Shown in pieces: positions 60,401 to 64,000 of a DNA stretch of 64,000 nucleotides; the stretch's first letter is position 1; each line of letters begins with the position of its first letter. Location: NCBI GenBank assembly GCA_963978905.1, contig OZ022257.1, forward strand, positions 42,418,203 to 42,482,202. The letters are read 5' to 3'. The notes below the pieces were generated by a model. It ran no database searches, had not been told where the DNA came from, and worked only from the letters and a program-made list of their open reading frames with translations. The position numbers and the translations under genes were made by a program. The stretch comes from Trichostrongylus colubriformis (taxonomy: Eukaryota > Nematoda > Chromadorea > Rhabditida > Trichostrongylidae).

Positions 60401-63400
60401 AGTGAAACTGTCCATCACTGTGCAAGCGGTGACTACTCAATGAATGGTTGTACCTTCTAAGGAATAGAAAATAAGGGAACAAATGTCATTTTGACGGTTT
60501 CCCAGCTTTTCTACCCACGAGAGCCCACGGATTCGTATTAGCTTTTTTGGAAGCTCTGGAGTCCATAGGCCCACGGCACTGACAGATCTTTTTAAGGTTC
60601 TGACAGCTATTGTGTAAGTATTTCGTGATGAATGGACGACACATGCCCGTTTGTGGATCAAAGATCTAATGGCGCTTTGAATTATTATAAGCTTTTGAAA
60701 AACATATTTTGTTATGAAATCGATTCAATCTATTTATCAGACGCGACCGGCAAATGTAGAGTTTAACTCGTCGTCAGCACTGATATGAATAGATTTTTTT
60801 TCTTGAGAAGAAGTGAGATTGCAGGTGTAATATCTTGGAGGATCCCTTTCTACTTATCTTCATTTTTCAGTGCTTTGACTGCTATGTTTTACTGCTCGCA
60901 ATCGCGTCTATTGTTAGAAGAAGAGAATAATTCGTTAACCATGGAATGTAAATTTCCTCTCGAATTTAACACGTGCATTCAAAAAATCGATTCCGTTTCA
61001 AAAACAGCATTCAGCAATACGGCATTGATATCAGTGATTCCCATCTGTTTGGTCTTCCAAGAGACCCTTTGTTCGCATTCTCGCATCGGCACTTTGCACT
61101 TTTCTTTGATGGTCGGCGACGAGTCTCATCACTTTACACTCGTCCACAAAACGTCTAATGTGTGTCAAAGCTAATAGTGAAGCATTCCGACCGGAATGGA
61201 AGGAATTTAGTGTGAGATTGCTCTTGTAATCTTTCACGATGAAGCACGGAAAACTGTCGTTATAGCGAACTTCGAATTTGTATGTTGCCCAAACGTAGAA
61301 AAATGGTCATCACTCGGAATGATGCCCGGATTTGCCTGACCTTCTATGCTTTTACACTTGTTGAAATGCCACTGGATTCTGTGAAAGGTGAAGAATTCCA
61401 AGGAATAGGAGCAGCTGGAAAGACTGGATGAATCAAAACACCACGAACAGCTATCGAAGGTGTCAAAAATGTCGATTATTATCCGATTGGAAAGGCGGCA
61501 TCAAATGTATGGTGATGAGGCAAATAGAAAAAGTGAGGTGGGAATAGAAAGCGCGACGATACAAAAAAAGCACGAAAAGCCGATCGTTCATGAAGGTCCG
61601 TAAGATTTGAGAGGAATAGTAGACCGGTGATAGAGCCGTAGGGAAGGAGGGAGGGGGGGGGGGGGGGAAGAATAGTAAAAAGGGTGTTGTAACAAGGATG
61701 CTGCGCTTGATTCCAAAAGCTGAAGGAGGACAGAACGTGGCTCCGCTGGGTGTAACGGATGTGCGCTCTGCCCATAAAAAACAGCTTCGAGTTGAACTTA
61801 TTCCGTTCGGTAGGTACCATACTGAGGGATGGTGATGACTTTTTGGGCTCCGGACTCGTCACATCAATCTTCACCGCTTTTAAGTTTGCAGTTTCGGTCA
61901 GGCAGGCTCCGGTTTAGTTAAATATCCTTGCAAGGATGGAAGGTTCACTTAATCGAGAACTTAATGAAGACGTTCAAGCCTTTTTTGCATAGTAATGCGC
62001 GCTTTGGTCGCTGCAATGGCTGTGACCGTATCGCAAGTATTAATTCTCTTAGAACTTGAATTTGTATATATTAGGTTGTGTAGAAGATGTTCCAACATTT
62101 TGTAATTATTTTTTCGCACATCTATCTTTTGCGCCAAAAATTGGACCTCAAAATCGTCATATGGCAGGCGTAGAGAGTGGAGCAATTTAAACGAAATGGT
62201 AAAAACAGTCACCTATATTACCTCTTCATGTATCCCACCCACATGGATTTCTCGAAATTCTCAAAAACTTTAGGAGAAAATGTAACAAAAATTATCCTAC
62301 ATCCAAATGAATGAGGTGATTGAGAAGTTCTATGTCTGACTGCAGGCCCGGTGACGAAGGCATCTCATTCATTCAATGAAATTCACTACTAATTTGTTGC
62401 TTGTTCGTTTCTACCGTTGGATGTCTTCTCGTTTTTACGCTTAAAGGTACAGTTCACGATAATATGAGCATCTTGGTTCCATCAGCGAGTAGATAGCCCC
62501 TTCCACACGGGCAAAGCGTGTGCCATCATCACAGCGCGAGGATGGGTGCTCAACGCGTAAGAAACATGTAGATAAGATGACGGCCACCATCTCGAGATGG
62601 CTCACACCCATCCTCGATTCAACCAGCTGGTAAGCGGTGCTTTTACGTGTATGAGAGGCATGATATCGACTGCGATAAGAAATGATAGGAAATACTCCCA
62701 TCGTAAAAACAACCTTATCGGATGTTATCATGTAAAAGCTTATCCAAATATTACTTGCTTTTAAGCTGCGAACTCGTCTAATCCAAAGGTTAGAAGCCCT
62801 TCATCTTCAAGGTTTTTGGAAAGTTTCGCCGTTTCTTCTTCACACTTGTGTTCTTTGGCACTCCCAGAGTCCTAATGGAGCGCGACGAGGCATGAAAATT
62901 ATCGTGAATAGTGCCTTTAACCTCTCGTTCTATCGCGCGGCTTCTCTTTTCGTATCGTACCACTCATCGCTATCGCTATGAGATGCCTTTATTGGCAGAA
63001 AAGAAAAAATAAATGGATACGGCATTTACATTCGTTTTTTCTCTGCTGAAGATTTGCCATGCATCTTCGCTTTCATTTTTTTAAAATTTTCTCAATCCAC
63101 TCCATTCGAATATGGAATGTGCGTTATGTTTATATGTTAGTTATTGCCAGGCGAATAGGTCGTAGTAGCTGAGTCAATTCAAGAAAATTTTTATGAAGGA
63201 ATTCAGTTTCAATCACAAATCAAAGATTGTGTTCATGAATTCATTTTTATGAAATAAAGCTGTAGAGGAAAAAGTGGTATCGATCTGGCTTTCTACAAAA
63301 TTGTATCGAACGTTGTTCCTTTCAGGCTGGTTCTTTTCATCCTGTTCTGGATTCTATGGATTTTACTGTTTTTGGCTGCGATTCTACTGGTCGTCTTCAG

Positions 63401-64000
63401 TCCCGGATGTCCAGCACGACGAACACCAAACTGGTGGCAAACGGCTATGGCCTACAATGTTGGTTACCACCAATTTGAATGAGCCAATTTTGAAACTATT
63501 CTGTAAGGGTGTGAGGTGGTTAGTTCCTGTGGCATCTCCAGTTTCTGAGGGCTCTCTGAGACTGCAGCAGAGGTGAGCGTGCGAAGGAATAGCCTAACAC
63601 AACTCCTCTCTTTCCAAGAGTTTGGAGCTGGCCGTTAGAAGTCCGATAATTCGTGCCATATGAGGAATGCCTTATTGTGCTGCTGGGAAATTGGGAACTG
63701 GTAATGGGGAACTAGTTCTAAAGCAGTTCTACGCATACTAGAGGGCAGGCAGATTCTTGATCGTCATAGACGGAATAGCATACGGTCGATCCAATCATGC
63801 CCTGTAGCATGCTGAAGGGTGTGGCCAAAACCCATTTCCCTTCTTCAACGCATTTCTACGAATAGCAGTTTCAATCGCAAATCAAAATTTGTATTCATGA
63901 ATTCGACAAGCTTTCAGATTTGGGTTCCATCATTTCAAGATTCCGATGGAGACGGGTACGGTGATATGCAGGGTCTTATTGATCGGCTTGAGAATCTTCG
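54499..64000 (+). CDS. SLC3-type amino-acid transporter heavy chain (4F2hc/ATGP-like), 5' part
   Basis: Type II membrane glycoprotein that pairs with an SLC7 light chain. Exons: 54499-54669 (1a), 55906-56030 (2), 63326-63458 (3), 63918 to the edge (4, partial). Phases agree: 1a and 2 meet at phase 0, 2 and 3 within an Arg codon, 3 and 4 at phase 0. The cytosolic part (residues 1-99) is Pro-rich and contains [20 protein letters not shown], the conserved pre-membrane motif of the family. One membrane helix follows (about 100-124, [20 protein letters not shown]), then FSPGCP, where Cys may form the disulfide to the light chain, NWWQ, and the start of the alpha-amylase-like ectodomain, [21 protein letters not shown]. 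elegans counterparts are atgp-1 and atgp-2; I cannot tell which. Exon 1b (55169-55225) is an alternative start, and a second donor for exon 2 exists at 56106. Intron 2 is 7.3 kb. The 3' part lies outside the window. Confidence 0.9.
55169..55225 (+). CDS. Alternative first coding exon 1b of the SLC3-type gene
   Basis: ATG at 55169 opens 19 codons, [19 protein letters not shown], ending at a consensus GTAAGT donor in phase 0, exactly the phase needed for exon 2. It would give a shorter, Ser/Gly-rich cytosolic tail (19 instead of 57 residues) and implies a second promoter or outron between 54670 and 55168. The transmembrane and outer parts would be unchanged. I infer this from splice logic; transcripts are needed to show that both are used. 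Confidence 0.65.
55482..55491 (-). repeat. Poly-C tract (10)
   Basis: Ten consecutive C on the plus strand, in intron 1 of the SLC3-type gene. Confidence 0.9.
55689..55702 (+). repeat. Poly-G tract (14)
   Basis: Fourteen consecutive G on the sense strand, 200 bases before exon 2 of the SLC3-type gene. Confidence 0.9.
57260..57490 (+). mobile_element. Possible tRNA-related SINE
   Basis: A-box-like GTGGCGCCGTTATTGC is followed about 40 bases later by B-box-like GGGATCGAATCTTG, the spacing of an internal pol III promoter. The rest (CGGTCGACAAATG, then GGCTGGTCTCTGCAAGTG) is not a tRNA. I could not find flanking duplications. Confidence 0.35.
58845..59401 (+). pseudogene. Non-LTR reverse transcriptase C-terminal fragment (CR1/Jockey-like)
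   Basis: The main frame (58901-59401) reads [20 protein letters not shown], then [16 protein letters not shown], the typical region after the polymerase palm of CR1/Jockey-type retrotransposons (YVRPILE...W.P...LE.VQ..FT), and continues to a C-terminal stop. The upstream part [13 protein letters not shown] is in another frame, so a frameshift lies near 58895. The endonuclease and catalytic palm (FADD) are missing. It is a 5'-truncated copy in the sense orientation of the host intron. Confidence 0.88.
61653..61667 (+). repeat. Poly-G tract (15)
   Basis: Fifteen consecutive G on the plus strand within intron 2, the longest in the window. Confidence 0.9.
63204..63242 (+). repeat. 39-base direct repeat, copy 1
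   Basis: CAGTTTCAATCACAAATC... matches 63866-63904 at 35 of 39 bases. It lies 84 bases before exon 3. Confidence 0.8.
63866..63904 (+). repeat. 39-base direct repeat, copy 2
   Basis: Second copy of the 63204 repeat, ending 13 bases before exon 4. Both copies sit just upstream of consecutive exons of the SLC3-type gene. Confidence 0.8.

Larger units (their letters stand above)
56031..63325 (+). other. Intron 2 of the SLC3-type gene (7.3 kb)
   Basis: Bounded by the exon 2 donor at 56031 (or 56106) and the acceptor TTCAG ending at 63325. It holds a reverse transcriptase relic (58845-59401), a possible tRNA-like repeat (57260-57490), a 15-G tract and scattered fragments, but no further exon of the host gene is needed, since exons 2 and 3 join in phase across the transmembrane motif. 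Frames at 60785-61174 (plus) and 61479-61874 (minus) are unsupported. Confidence 0.7.

Noticed and set aside
60785..61174. 129-codon frame inside intron 2 of the SLC3-type gene
   Set aside because: Signal-like hydrophobic start, but overlapping frames on both strands, no conserved motif, no acceptor or donor linking it to other exons.
1..64000. CRISPR arrays, bacterial operons, rRNA or intact tRNA genes
   Set aside because: The window is eukaryotic; no direct-repeat/spacer arrays, no rRNA-like conserved words, and every tRNA-like segment seen lacks a complete cloverleaf.

Overview
The window reads as nuclear DNA of a clade V (strongylid, hookworm-like) nematode. The reasons are: two genes that splice together with short exons and the nematode acceptor TTTCAG; homology of one to C. 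elegans MUT-7 and of the other to SLC3/ATGP transporter heavy chains; and dense, old, short DNA transposons with scattered poly-G tracts. The species is an inference. Most short open frames in the window are chance frames and are left out.

Layout. 1-28 kb has no gene I can support. It holds a CA microsatellite, poly-G/C tracts, hairpins (one resembling a pre-miRNA at 23753-23818), a mariner relic with about 150-bp terminal repeats (9506-10180), tRNA-like repeats, and several MITEs. 28164-35496 (+) is a 24-exon gene for a MUT-7-type exonuclease. I joined it exon by exon; all phases agree and it predicts 900 residues with a DEDDy exonuclease domain and a C-terminal MUT7-C domain. 35.5-54.5 kb is again repeat-rich: an 8-bp-TSD MITE, a MITE with a 10-bp duplication, a GC-rich nested inverted repeat, two head-to-head TTAA elements, a 2.47-kb near-perfect palindrome, a Tc1/mariner-like element with decayed core, an exon-like segment present twice in inverted orientation, and a deleted mariner (50063-50961). 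From 54499 to the right edge lies the 5' part of an SLC3-type (4F2hc/ATGP) amino-acid-transporter heavy chain (+), with two alternative first exons, two in-phase donors for exon 2, and a 7.3-kb intron holding a CR1/Jockey-like reverse transcriptase relic. The gene runs off the window.

How the parts relate. In C. elegans MUT-7 acts with the Mutator complex to make the secondary siRNAs that silence transposons. Here its gene sits among many transposon remnants, including long inverted repeats whose transcripts would fold into double-stranded RNA, the substrate of that pathway. That link is inference. The strongest new observations are the family of about 236-bp MITEs with 9-10-bp target duplications (12893, 17052, 38016), the equal-armed palindrome at 43385-45856, the miRNA-like hairpin, and the alternative splicing options of the SLC3 gene.
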